A DNA stretch of 64,000 nt from Batillaria attramentaria (GCA_018292915.2 JACVVK020000018.1:1590001-1654000), one strand, 5' to 3'; numbered from the stretch's first letter, positions 50,546 to 62,427 are shown. Numbers and translations are program-made. Notes: generated from the sequence alone by a model not told the origin.

Positions 50546-51731
50546 CCTATCCAGCTTGCTGCACTTAAGATCTTACATAATATCTGTGCTACTAATATCA
50601 TGTACGTGTGTGAAAATAATAGTTGTTCTCTCCCTCTCCTTCTGCGTTAGATGTAATTCATCAATTTGTTTTGTTGAATGTCCCAAGGCAAAACTGTTCT
50701 GGCAATTTACAGAAGGGTATATTTTTAAGGCATAAGAGGTTAAGGTCAAATTAGATACTTGTGATGTTCTTTTTGATTATCGAGGAAATAAGATCAAGGC
50801 CACTGTTAATTGGAAAAGTGTGCGTGGGCATCTTTAAAAAACAAAATATTCCATTCCCTCTAGAAATCAAACAATATCAGTCAGTTGCGAACACTTTCAA
50901 TTTATTTGTATATGTGATTGTCATTCTTTATGGTAAGAAAAAAACAACAACATACAAATAGGAACAAGAAACACTGAGTAAATACGCTCTGTATAAAAGC
51001 TGTGAAAAGTAAAACTCTCGATGGGAATTATTGTTGAAATATGTAAGTGAAAATAAGGAATAAAAAGTTAAAAGGCAAAAATGATGAAGGAAGAAACCAC
51101 CAAAAAAGCCCCCACCCCCCGCCCGCCCACCCTTTAATGTAAAAACAAAAATGACAAAAGGATAAAAATAAAATCTTCGAAAATGCTTCTTAAGGGACCC
51201 TCTTTCTGATTCTGTCAAAAAACACCACCACCAACAAAACAAACAAAACGTACTCTCATCTATCAGTTCCTGGGAGAGAGAGAGAGAGAGAGAGAGAGGA
51301 GGCGTATTGTCAAGACTGGCGAATTCAGTTTAGGTTGTTCGTCCCTCTGTACAAACCTCTGCTCCTACCTGAACACCCTAACGCAAAGCTGACTTAATGC
51401 AGCAATCAAAATGAATTTTTTACATGACGATTTTACTCTGAATAACATTCATAAACTGAAAGATTGTAGTTGTCCTGCCATCTAAAGCATTTTGTTTCGA
51501 CCGTGTGTTTTCATTTTACAAGAAACCGCGCAGCGGACTGGCACTGAGTGAACCCAATAGAAACAGTCTCTACTTCGAAAAACTCAACAATTTTGCTATT
51601 TTTTTAAGGAATCGATTTTTCTCTCTTTCTTTTTACTCAGAACGCAGCTTTTACCTGTAGATAGTACGTACGCTGCAAGATGACCTATACTACCTTCAAA
51701 CCAACTCTTGTCAAAATCTACTCCTGGGCTG
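50546..51731. other. AT-rich intergenic; possible L1-like scrap
   Basis: Around 50640-50740 one frame reads ICFVECPKAKLFWQF, resembling the Cys-Pro...Phe-Trp end of L1-type ORF2, but the match is short. The rest shows only a GA run at 51272-51299. Confidence 0.3.
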
Positions 51732-52176
51732 TCAAAGGGACGAACAACCGTATGTCTTAGAAGGACTGCGAGTGGATTTCCTACGGGGCGCGTCGGCGTC
51801 CTCGTGCTTGACAAGCTCAAGGAACACTCCGATGCAATGGAAAATATCCTCACAAGACAGTTTAATGAGCTCGAAGATCATGGCCAGAACGGCGAGCCCC
51901 AGGAGCAGATCACGCAGAGAGAATACGCATATGAACTGCCTCGCAAAGTTCTCTGTGTCCTCCACGTTTCCGTCAAAGCCAGGCACCAGGTCGCCGAAAC
52001 CGATGGTGGACAGCGTAGTGAAGCAGAAGTACACAGCGTCGACAAAGGTCCAGTCCTGCCACTGACTGAACATGGTGGCTCCCAGGCACAGGTAGCCGAT
52101 CAGGAGCGCGAAGCACAGCCAGACAGGCACGTGCACTTTCTGCATAACGACGTCGTCCCCCACGCGGACGAAGAAC
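51732..52176 (-). CDS. K2P locus D, last exon (P2-M4)
   Basis: The acceptor is TTCTTCAG and the TGA stop lies at 51732-51734. It encodes M3 (VPVWLCFALLIGYLCLGATM), the second pore TTLSTIGFGDLVPG and M4 (LLLGLAVLAMIFELI), then a short basic tail. It is intact and its phase matches the exon at 55538-55669, with AG+G making one Arg codon. But that upstream exon is broken, so this exon probably belongs to a decaying gene unless another upstream exon is used. Confidence 0.7.
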
Positions 52177-52756
52177 CTGAAGAACACAGAAACCGTATTC
52201 AGCTGGGGCAGACATAAATTGAGTATGTTTTTACAGTTTAGTCAATTAGGGCTTAAACCGCGCAAGCAACAAGGACTATTTCGCGGCCGATAAAGGTCCT
52301 TCGCCGCCAGATTGAAATAAAATGACAGACAATAAAACAAGGTGTAAATATATATTTTAAAAAATCTGCCCAATGTAAGTGATTAAAAACGTTTCACTTC
52401 TTTGTACATCGAACATATAGAGGTCGAGAGTAGTCCGTATTATTTGAGGTGTCTATATTTTATAGAACAGACTTGACTCTTTCAAGAAGCTAAAGATGCT
52501 GTCGGGGGGAACATCCCGGAACAACACCTTCAAAGAATCTGCATAGTAATGTTTGACGCGAATCTCGGTAAGAGATAATGTTTGTACAGTGATGTGACAC
52601 TGCCATAATGTGTGATTAGTGCTCACTACGGCAGGTTGTATATATATGATATGATCTCAGTTTTAACCCTATTTTTGCTGAATTAATTTGATTTATGCTG
52701 AAAAAAGCAATAGACGTAGCCCAGAATATTCCGGGCTCAGCACTACCAGTGTTAAT

Positions 52757-52930
52757 TTAAATTGCGGGCAGTGGTCTTAGACTCAGTCACCGATGCGAGG
52801 GGCCAGGTTCGAGTACCAGATGGGGCAAACAATTTCTCTCTCTCTCGTCTCCCATTCGGACCGATCGGTTCTCTCCAGGCGCTCCGGATTACTCCCCTTC
52901 TGCTCTAGAAATGTTCAGCCCATAAAATAT
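52757..52930 (+). mobile_element. tRNA-derived SINE S3, copy 2
   Basis: GGGCAGTGGTCTTAGACTCA, CGATGCGAGGGGCC and CAGGTTCGAGTACC, then GGCGCTCCGGATTACTCC, with the R1-type end CAGCCCATAAAATATTG. Related to 43653-43812. Confidence 0.55.
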
Positions 52931-53544
52931 TGAAATGAATGTGGTTTTAAATTACGACAGTTGCTGAGTTGACCCTTCGTACTGCGTGACTGTAAATTAA
53001 ATTTGTGACGCTACGCCACGAAATGAGTCGGAAGTTACATGCAGCTGAATAGTGCAACACCCGATTTTCCGACCGAGGTGGCTATTTTGTTTCATTGGGT
53101 ACGTCATTTCAACAGATCATAACTTCAAAAATAATTATCCGATTTTAATCTGGTTTTCACCATTGGATTCAGCATTAAAAGACCTGTAAGATCATATCAA
53201 AACCTCAAAAACTTCAAAAAGTGACTTCAGACTCAAATCGTGGGGGGGCGTCACTAATGTGTTCATGTCCAGTGTGTGAGAGAATCACATGAGCGTTCGT
53301 GCTGTTTTCAGTTCGGGGGCGCTTTGAGCGAATTCAAGAACGTGAATAGGGTAGTGCGCCTACACAATATACAGTTCTTCTTCCTATTATTATTATTATT
53401 ACGTAGTCAAACGAGAACATATTTTTTTTTTGGCATCGTATGCGAGAAAAAGGTCACAGGTTCACAATTTTTGGAACAGTACGTCACAATAGGCTAAAGA
53501 AGGGTATGGTAAGTAAACCTACGCTGACATTTCAAAAGTCGACA

Positions 53545-53770
53545 GTGCAGAAATGAATGGCGAGGATGCTGATGACAGCAATCCTGACGAAAACGAGGAT
53601 GGAGGGTACTCAAGACAAATGCGCGGTAGACGGTACTGAAGACCGAAAAGAGGATGGTTGCAGCAGACACAGAGCTGCCAATGGTGGCAGTACACACAGG
53701 ACTACTAACGGTGGCATTGAAGACAGGGCTGCTAATGGTGTCGGCACACACAGGACTGCAAAAGCCTGCT
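53545..53770 (+). pseudogene. Inverted K2P N-terminal fragment
   Basis: The plus strand carries GATGCTGATGACAGCAATCC and the frame QDKCAVDGTEDRKEDGCS, which match the coding strand of K2P-B exon 1 (which runs minus). The two halves are in different frames, so a one-base shift has occurred. It then passes into GGSTHRT-type repeats. It has no channel core next to it. Confidence 0.75.
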
Positions 53771-54216
53771 CTTAGCCGGCTGGGCACAGCGCGCGAAACA
53801 CACAAGCGCCACACCACAGTCATTGCGCTCGGTGTGTCTACTAACGACAAAACTGAACAAAGGCAGCTGTGCACGGTGACGTGCGATCACACGATCACGA
53901 TACAATACAATGCGACACCCATAGCGTCCGCGTCGGCCTGAGGCGAGCCGTTCGGTTTCTGTAGTACTTGTCTGAGACGTCCCAAAGACATTCGTGTCCT
54001 TCGATAAGGTCTATAAACACCGAAGTCTGGTCAGGCGACAAAGCAATCGAGGATGCACTGTCCGCCATGTTTGCGCGCCGAGTGACGCAGTACAGCCAGT
54101 CAGAATCTGTTGTGGAACCCACAGTCACAGTTGGGGCTATTTGAAATCACAACTGTGTCACATGTGTGCACAACGCTGTGACTCTCCACAGTGCCCAGTT
54201 AAGAGCCGGCTGAACG

Positions 54217-54405
54217 GTGCCAGTACACACAGGGCTGCTGATGGTGGCAATACACACAGGGCTAATAATGGTGGCAGTACACACAGGGCTAATAATGGTG
54301 GCAGTACACGCAGGGCTTATATTGGTGACAGTATACACAGGGGTGCTATACGCGGCAGTACAAAGAGGGCTGCCAATGGTGGCAGTACAAACAGGACTGC
54401 CAATA
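54217..54405 (+). repeat. 27-bp coding-type minisatellite
   Basis: Seven units like GGTGGCAGTACACACAGGGC (plus TGCTAAT), each readable as NGGSTHRAA. The same unit in diverged form builds the N-terminus of K2P-B. The array resumes at 55494-55531 after a LINE insertion. Confidence 0.85.
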
Positions 54406-54490
54406 ATAATAAATAATAATAATACATATCTCTTATAGAGCGCCGTTCTCCAACTTCAAGGACTCGCTGCGCGTTAAAGCACACACACAC

Positions 54491-54545
<55 letters not shown>

Positions 54546-55493
54546 GCACACGCTATTTACATCCCCTCAGCATACATACAATTGGCAGTGCAACGAACTC
54601 ATGATGCACACAGACTTAACAGAGGTTTAGCTATCGAAGGCTTGGCGGAAGAGGTAGGTCTTCAGATGCGATTTAAACAGAGGCAGCGAGGTCTGAAGGC
54701 GGAGTTCGATTGGCAAGGAGTTCCAGACAGTCGGGGCTAAAAAGCTGAAAGAGCGCTCTCCGGCAGTTTTCATGTTACGCTTCGGATTTTTGAGAAGTTT
54801 TTCACAAGCGGAACGCAGGGTGCGCGACGGTTGATACTTACAAAATAAGGCCGACAGGTAGGGAGGAAGAGAACCTTCGAAGAAACGGAATGCGAAAGTG
54901 GCGATTTTATACTAGAAGCGGAATTTAACAGGGAGCCAGTGGAGATGTTTCAGCAGAGGCATAACGAGATCCCTCTTTCGTTTTCTCAAGACGAGACGCG
55001 ACGCGTTGTTCTGGATCATCTGCAAACGATAGGTCTGGTCTGCCGGTAAACCTGCAAAGATGGAGTTGCAGTAATCCAACCGAGACGTCACGAACGCATT
55101 TACAAGCCTTGATGCTGCACTATCAGAGAGAAACGGCCTAAGTGAGGAGATCCTGCGGAGCACAAGAAAAGCCGCACGGCAGACGCTGCTGATCTGATCA
55201 TGCATGGAAAGCGTCTGGTCGATCTTCACATCTAGATATTTCACACACTTTTGGAAAGAGACCTGCGAACCACCGATGTTTGCGACGTCGCTGCCAATCA
55301 GTCTGAGACGCGACTGAGAACCTACAGGCATGACCTCGGTTTTGTCAGTGTTAGGTTTAAGCTTTTTGCTGGTCATCCAGGATAAAACATCTTCAATACA
55401 GCACCGAATGCTCAGCTGAGCAGAGCTGAAATGGTCGGGAGTACTGCTTTTTGACAGTTCAGTGTCGTCCGCATACTTGTGAAAATCACACTC
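54406..55493 (-). mobile_element. CR1/L2-like LINE inserted in minisatellite
   Basis: The minus strand encodes FHKYADDTELS (RT active site), SWMTSKKLKPNTDKTEVMPV and RLDYCNSIFAGLPADQT. After an in-frame stop near 54912 it continues LPPYLSALFCKYQPSRTLRS. It is 5'-truncated and has an (AAT)n and AC-rich 3' end (54405-54543). The 27-bp array is interrupted exactly at CAAT. Confidence 0.85.
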
Positions 55494-55537
55494 AATAGTG
55501 GCAGTACACACGGGGCTGCTGGTGGTGGCAGTGATAC

Positions 55538-55669
55538 CTGAAGAAGACTTTGACGTAGAGAATCTTGCCCAGGCTGGCCATGTAGAAACCGATGTTAGAA
55601 TGACACAGGAGAGTAATTGGGATCCCGAACACCGCGTAGGCCCGTCCAGTGCCTTGGGCGCTATGTATT
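55538..55669 (-). pseudogene. K2P locus D, decayed M2 exon
   Basis: A channel-like segment reads AVFGIPITLLCHSNIGFYMA (M2) and ends with a good donor, AG|GTATCA. At its start the first filter GYG is lost and EYIAPKALDG lies in a different frame from the M2 part. Loss of filter plus frameshift makes this a pseudogene exon. Minisatellite DNA of opposite orientation abuts the donor. Confidence 0.75.
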
Positions 55670-55842
55670 CTGCACACAGAACTGCAACCAGTCTAGCGAT
55701 TTCTACCAAAGAAGCATTCAACGATATTCTGTATTTGTATTTGTACATCTTGTCAAAGACAGTTGATAGGAGAGACTGGAAACTGCCAGTATTATCACAC
55801 TTGGAATCATCACCTCGGGAGCAGTGACCCACATACCCCCCC

Positions 55843-55846
<4 letters not shown>

Positions 55847-55915
<69 letters not shown>
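55847..55915. repeat. (AC)n microsatellite
   Basis: Uninterrupted AC. Confidence 0.95.
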
Positions 55916-55916
<1 letters not shown>

Positions 55917-55919
55917 AAA

Positions 55920-56330
55920 AACCTTTGCAGAAGAATATTATTTTGAAAACATGCAAATATGGTGAAGGCAAAAATGCCAAAAAGGGAAAATAAAGTTTAT
56001 AAAGCTTAGTAATTTTTCGGAAAAAAGGCGATTTTATAAGATAATAACTGCAAATCTAAGTTTCCGGAAAGTTTTCGGGAAAAAGGCGATTTTAGATGAA
56101 AATAGCTACAAATCTGTAAAATCGAACTCTACATTGAATCAAAGCAAAAACGTTGCAAACATGAATAAGTAAGGTGAAGGCAGAAATTTCTAAAAGGGAA
56201 AACGACGTTTATCAAAGAAATATGCAAAAATCGGACTTAGAAATTTTGCAGAGTTTTCGGGGGAAAAAAAGGCGATTTTAGATGAAAAGAAAACTAAACA
56301 TCTGCGAATTCGAGCCACCCGTTGAAACGA
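55920..56330. repeat. Degenerate tandem GGCGATTTTAGATGAAAA repeat
   Basis: Three diverged units near 56018, 56080 and 56257, each with TTTTCGG, an A run and GGCGATTTTA. Confidence 0.6.
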
Positions 56331-57228
56331 AACACCATAAATAAAAAGAAAAAGCGGAACGGACGCAAAAAGTAGTTCTTTAAAGCAAAAGCATGCGTAG
56401 GGAGACTACAGCTATGATTCCCCGGGATTTCCAAACTCCCCTGTCCACTGTCTCGTACAACACCAAGGCTTTTATCGCTCTAGTTTCGTCGGCTTTACTA
56501 CTCCCTCTGTCCTGCAAAATCTTGCACGAGACAGAGAGTTTTTTCACTGTGCCCCGTTCCACTTTGCTGTTTGACCCCACAGGAACTGGAAATGGATGCA
56601 TAACTACATGTAGACTGAAAACTTTGCGGTTCAAAACTGCACGATGTTAAGCATAATTTGTAATACGTATGCGCATTTACTCAGTATATTAAACTGGAAA
56701 GCCCACAGGACCCAAAACACGGGAGAATAAGACTTCCGGATTGTGGTAACCATATTCATAAGACAATGACGAAATGAACGCCACAACAACTCTGCCTATC
56801 TATGGCGGAATGGTGTATCCGGCATTGAGCTCTTTTCTTCTTATCAACAAAACTATCAAAAGGATCAGATCCCCCACCCTACACCAAAAACAAACAAACA
56901 AACAAACAAAGAGGAAAAAGAAGGAGACAACAACGACAACAACTATGTAGGCAGAAGCCTACCTGGCTCACTAGTGAAATGGGTCAAGGTCGTTCAAAAG
57001 AATATGTTTGAAAAAATGTTATTATTGTCTATCACCATGCCCAGTTAGGTGTGTCTGTTATTCATAGTTTCTGAGATGGTGCAATCAAAGATCTTGGAAA
57101 CATTCTGATTCCAAGGTCTTTGGTGCAATGTTCCAGTTTTCGATAGACAACTTGTATAGCCTTGGACCTGACTCAAGGTCATTCAAACCAGATGTGCCAG
57201 TAAAGACCGTAGATAATGGTGGGTGTTT

Positions 57229-58620
57229 CTCTTCTCCGATACCAGTAAGCAATCGTCTGTCAGTCAGGCCTGTGGGGAGTAACTCTGTCAAAGGGGAACG
57301 ACTTTGTTACAAGAATTCATAGACTCCAGAGTGCAGTCCCTTTTCGGCGGGGCGTGAAAATGTGACTGCTTACGCCCAGCGCCATTTTCAAAAATGGCGA
57401 ATTTTTTTTTAGAAAAGCCCGGCGAAGACTTGTGTGTCATATGATTCGATTTGAAACAAAGTCTTGAATATCCGACCACTTTTCGTTTGGGCAAAATCTT
57501 TGCCAGCGGACAATTATTGTTGCGCTTTGATGGCACTGTTTACGTGGTACACTGATCCAACAGGATGTGAGTAAACGGCAAGGGGGTTGCACTCTGACAG
57601 GCAAAGGTGTTGCACTCTACAGGCAAGTATTATTGCAAGGTGCGGACGATCACGTACCTGCCTTGTGATGGAATAAGAGACGATTACAAAAGCATACACA
57701 CCCGTGCTCTAGGACTGAATGTAATATAGATCTGTCCATTCAGACAGACATGTTATGTATGTCTCTGATTCAGAAACACGTCTACTTTCACTCTGAAGAC
57801 GGCCTGCCATCACTTGCGCCATTGAGGATCCCTCTGGGTTCAAAGCGCTGGTCAAGGATGACACAGTGCGCGACCTTGTGTTTGAGAGCACCGAGACAAT
57901 TTAGGCCCGTCACGGTAGCGCAGTGAGCGCCATTTCTCCACCGTGCACAGACGTACTTTCCACTGAAAGACTCTGTGCCCCAGAGAGTGAAGAATTCATT
58001 CACCCAAGTAGAACCTCGCATACGTCAAAAGGTTAGTGACGTCAACCAGCTAGGCGAGCTAACACGACCTCATAGTCATATCAAAGACCGTACTACCTTT
58101 GGTCATATGTTTGGGGTTTTGCCACAGACGTATAGAGATAGACGCACCGCGGTGCCGGAAAAGTGACGCCGCCGCGCGCCATGTTGCTAGTACCTGGAAG
58201 TGCCAGCTGTTTACATAGCGCGCATAGCATTGGCCAGACGCTATCAGCTGTTTACACAGCGCGCATAGCATTGGTCCGCTTTATCTTACGTCACATTTAT
58301 GATGACGCCTTTCAAAAGAACTTTGTATTTCGAACGAGGCGTCCTATACACAGAGCCTCTGAGTTATGGTATTAGTAAGATGGCCGCGATAGCGACACTC
58401 GCAAGCAGCGGTGGCAGCGTGCGGCGATGCGTCTATCTCTTTACGTCTGTGGGTTTTGCTAGCGCAAACAGGCACGGAAAGAGTTTTCTTTATGTCAGCA
58501 TGCTTGATATCAGAGAGCTTGCGTACGTGTGCGCGCGGGCTGCATACATGACACAACAGCAGGTCACTGAATGGAAACTACCTATTGGGCTGGTGGCCAT
58601 CTTGTTTAAGTTTACCACAA
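57229..58620 (+). repeat. Inverted repeat R8, left arm
   Basis: Pieces 57229-57319, 57990-58080 and 58380-58620 match the reverse complement of 61215-61590. The left arm additionally holds the 670-bp element and about 300 bp at 58080-58380, where AGCTGTTTACA-AGCGCGCATA is duplicated. Confidence 0.7.
57320..57989. mobile_element. 670-bp element with 9-bp target duplication, copy 2
   Basis: Nearly identical to 26528-27192 in the same orientation. Perfect flanking repeats AAGAATTCA (57311-57319, 57990-57998). An unoccupied copy of the site lies inverted near 61495-61510. Confidence 0.85.
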
Positions 58621-59932
58621 ACAGTTCATATGGATTTGGCCTTGACTCAAGGTCACTGAATACAGGTATATGAGTAACGGTGTTATCAATGTTTCTCATC
58701 ATGCAAAGTTTGATGCCTTTGATGTTTTTCAGTCTGAGAAAATGTCATCATTAAAGTTCCAAACAGACAGACTTAATGACATTGACCTTGAGTTATGGTC
58801 AGTCTATAGGGTATGTTTTGAAAGGTCTATCAGCAAGCCTAGTTTGGTGCTTCTGCTGTTTGTAGATCCTGAGAAAATTACAACGTTAAAGTTTTTGTGA
58901 CACACACGCAAACAGACACACGGACAGACACACAGACAGACTGATGATGGATGACTCATAGACTCTCTATGCTACCCAAGTGAGCCAATAACACAACAGC
59001 AACAACAACAACACACACACACCCATCCACACACCACTACCACCACCACCAAAACCACCACCACCATCACAAATAAAACAAGACAAAAAACAAACTAAAA
59101 ACCCTACAACAAACACAAAACATCAAATAAAGACAAACAAACAAACAAACAAAACCAAAAAAAAAAAAACCAAAAAAACAAACGAACAACAACTAAAACA
59201 AAACCAAAAACAAACAAACAACAATAACTAGAGAGGCAGAAACCTACTTGGCTCACTTGTGAAATGGATCAAGGTCATTCAAAAGAGTACGATTGTAAAG
59301 GACTTATCAATGTCTGTCTTCATGTCGCTAGGTGTCTCTGGTGATCGTAGGTTCTGAGAAAATTGCAATGTTACAGTTTGCCTGGACAACGTGTATGGCT
59401 TTGAGCTTGGTCAAGGTCATTCAAACGAGATGTGTCCGTAAAGATAATATCAACGTCTGTCAACGTTTGCTGCCTCTGGTGTTTGTACATTTGCAAACAT
59501 TACAATTCAGAACAGACAACTCTAATGACCTTGATCTTTTGGTCAAGGTCATTCTACAGGGTATATCTGTAAAGGTCTCATTGCTGTTCATCATCAATCC
59601 AAGTTTGGTGCCTCTGTTGTTTTTTTCTTTCTGGGAAAATGCCAAATTTAAAGTTTTCCGCAAACAGCTTGTATGGCCGTGACCTTGCCTCCAGGTCATC
59701 GAATACGGGTATGTCTGTAAAGGTCTTAACAATGTCTATCATCAGGCCAAGTTTAGTGCCGCTGGTCTTTGTGCATTCTCTGGTGCCACTTAGAAAATGC
59801 CCATATCAAATTTCCAAACAGACAGCTTTAATGATCTTGACCTTCAGTCTTAAAAGGCATGTCTATAAGCATGACAAGTTTGGTGCCTCTGCTGTTTTGT
59901 GTATCTGAGAAAATGCCAATGTTATAGTTTTT

Positions 59933-59933
<1 letters not shown>

Positions 59934-59998
<65 letters not shown>
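59934..59998. repeat. (AC)n microsatellite
   Basis: Uninterrupted AC just downstream of K2P-C. Confidence 0.95.
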
Positions 59999-60001
<3 letters not shown>

Positions 60002-60060
60002 GACGACGGAAGGTTATTACATGGACTCCCTTTGTTACACAAGCGAGTCAACAAAACAGC

Positions 60061-60605
60061 TTAAACTGGTGTGACCTGCTCCTGATTCTGGGGCTCTCCG
60101 TCTCCTGTCTCCATCTCAACCAACCCGAGGCGACACGCAACACAGAGACAAAGTTCCACGACAGACATTTTGATGAGCTCGAAATTCATGGCCAGCAAGG
60201 CAAGACCAGACAGCAGGTAGAACAGGCACACGAGCTGTTTTTCAAAGTTGTCAGCTTCCCCTACTTCTCCGACCCCCGGTACGAAATCACCGAAGCCGAT
60301 GGTGGACAGGGTGGTGAAGCAGAAGTAGAAAGCCTCGTAGAATTCCCAATCTTCCCAAAGACAAAAAAGCCAGCCTCCAAGGCAAAGGTATCCGTACATG
60401 CATAACAGGCAGATCCACATAGGGACGTGTTCCTTGTCATCGTCTTCCTCTTTTTTTCTAAACTTGAAGACGACCTTTCTGACCAGACACGCCATGTAGT
60501 AGCCGAGGTTGGCCAGGCACAGGAGAGTGAGTGGAATACCTAACGTCCCGAATAACATGGTCGCTGATCGCCCACGAAACGTGATCGGTACTATATCCCC
60601 GTAAC
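60061..60605 (-). CDS. K2P locus C, last exon (M2-M4)
   Basis: Opens with GYGDIVPITFRG after a GTGTACAG acceptor and carries M2 (GIPLTLLCLANLGYYMACLV), M3, TTLSTIGFGDFVPG and M4 (LSGLALLAMNFELI). It stops at TAA (60061-60063), about 150 codons earlier than K2P-B, so it lacks the Gln/Tyr-rich tail. It is most like K2P-B, and the intron before it also matches. No exon for M1 or the first pore helix was found between 60606 and 64000; they may lie beyond the window or be missing. Confidence 0.8.
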
Positions 60606-60939
60606 CTGTACACAAAACACGAGAGTAGACAGGAATTCTGGATCCAGTAATGGTGCAGTCATGATACAGTTCAGCCCGCAAAATCACCCGCTCTCTAATG
60701 GACAGCAAGGGTTAGTAAAAGCACTGAGAACCTCAGGTATGAGGTAGATTTTTCGGGATTAACTGTAGACCAAATACAGACATCCCTTTCCTGGTGCCAC
60801 TTATCTACCCGATAATTTCGATTTATACTCAGTTCAGAATATCAATTCATGTAGAATGTGATTACTGTAAGGCCGACAGGCTCATGGATTTTTTCAAACG
60901 GGCGATTTTCATCTTTGTCAATCAAGCTTATGTTCTGGA

Positions 60940-61230
60940 ACAGTTTCGCTCATGAGTGTGCCTGTACGCTCAAAATACTAGATCTTAATGATTAGAACAT
61001 TGCGACACAATGTTGTTTACACTTTGCGCGAGCGGTCGAACATTCAAAATTTATTTTTAATTATACGGTTGTTGTTGCACTACAGGAGCGCTCAGTGTGG
61101 TCGCCGTGACATCGAGTACCCTTCTGTTGGCTCAGTTCCAGCATTACAGACATATTGTCACTGTCCACGTGTCTAAGTGGTGTGATGATAGATACCATGA
61201 AAACAGCTCAGTGCGATCCGTAAGCATAAC
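60940..61230. repeat. Dispersed repeat R5, copy near K2P-C
   Basis: Same orientation as 42640-42930. Similarity between the B and C loci ends here. Confidence 0.75.
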
Positions 61231-61590
61231 AAGATGGCCACCAGCCCAATATGTTGTTTCCATTCAATGACATGCTGTAGTCACAGTCGTAGTCGTTGTG
61301 TCATGTATGCAGCCCGCGCGCACACGCCGGAACGCAAGCTCTCTGACATCAAGCATGCTGACATAAAGAAAGTACTGAAAACCCTTATCGTGCCTCTATG
61401 CACTTGCAAAAACCCAAACACATGAGGTCGTGTGAGCTCGCCTAGCTGGTTGACGTCACAACTTTTTGGCCTATGCGAGGTTCTACATGGGTGAATGAAT
61501 TCTTGTAATAAAGTCGTTCCCCTTTGACAGAGTTACTTCCCGCAGACCTGACTGACAGACGATTGCTTACTGGTATCGGAGAAGAGACCC
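61215..61590 (-). repeat. Inverted repeat R8, right arm (unoccupied site)
   Basis: Reverse complement of parts of 57229-58620, with TTACAAGAATTCATTCACCC unbroken where copy 2 of the 9-bp-duplication element sits in the left arm. Confidence 0.75.
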
Positions 61591-61803
61591 TCTCTCTCTC
61601 TCTCTGGCCTTAGACGCGCGCTTGCGCGCGCACGCACGCACCCCCCCCCCCCTACACACACACACACACACATTATGCAAAAACCTTGGAATCAGAAAGA
61701 CGCGTCACTCCTGCCCTCGTAAGAGAGACATATAGCGGGACAACGCGAAGAGTTGTCTGCCCGCATTAGCGCGCATCCTAGATCTGGCCCCTATAGTGAC
61801 AGC

Positions 61804-61990
61804 ATGGCGGAAAGTGGAAAGCGATCACAAAAGCCGGGCATGCAATTGTGTTCTGCGCCGAATTGTTCAAATAACAGACAAATATAAACGGGGAAATACT
61901 TCTTTTGGTATTCCTGTTGAAAAACAAACATTATTTTTTCGCTTTCTTGTCAAAAAAAAAAAGACCTCAAGTGGTACGTGTGCATGCAGT
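61804..61990 (+). pseudogene. THAP-like zinc-finger fragment, frameshifted
   Basis: From the ATG at 61804 the frame reads MQLCSAPNCSNNRQI and then stops. One base over it continues YKRGNTSFGIPVEK. The order Cys-x4-Cys, Asn, then Ser-Phe...Pro fits the start of a THAP DNA-binding finger. A frame break near 61880 makes it non-functional. Confidence 0.45.
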
Positions 61991-62109
61991 GTAAACAAAC
62001 AGTAAACACACGCGGCTGACGCAGATACAGCGTAATTTTTTTTCCCCTGACAACTTTACAAATCACGGTGACTTAAATTGTGCTAGCGTCTACCTGCATC
62101 TAAATTCAG

Positions 62110-62165
<56 letters not shown>

Positions 62166-62427
62166 TGTCACTCATACGGCGGCAGGTACGTTCATCGGCA
62201 CTTGTTCCAGTTCACATACTGTTGGGGGGAAATCTGTAGGTATGTACAGAACTCTTTTCTTAAAAATCAAGAGGTTTGCATGCAGTGTAAACAAACAGCA
62301 GTAAACACACGTGGCAGGCGCAGACATCAGGTTTTGGTGTTGTTTTTGTTGTTTTGTTGGCGGTGGTGTTTTTTTTTAAACTTTACAAATAACGTTGACT
62401 TGAACTGTGCTAGCGGCACGTTGCACT

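Larger units (their letters stand above)
56950..59930. repeat. Diverged tandem repeats with TCAAGGTCATTC
   Basis: Units of roughly 120-170 bp repeat GACCTTGAC/TCAAGGTCATTC, then GTAAAGGT-T-AATGTCT, AAGTTTGGTGCCTCTG and TGAGAAAATG. Several units lie at 58620-58900 and 59250-59930, and two start CTACCTGGCTCAC or CTACTTGGCTCAC. No coding sense. Confidence 0.65.

Noticed and set aside
53994..54416. 140-codon plus-strand frame as a gene
   Set aside because: Ends in the 27-bp array and lacks splice or domain support; better seen as K2P-derived array.
59900..60000. CRISPR-like regular repeat
   Set aside because: A simple AC microsatellite with no spacers; the genome is eukaryotic.
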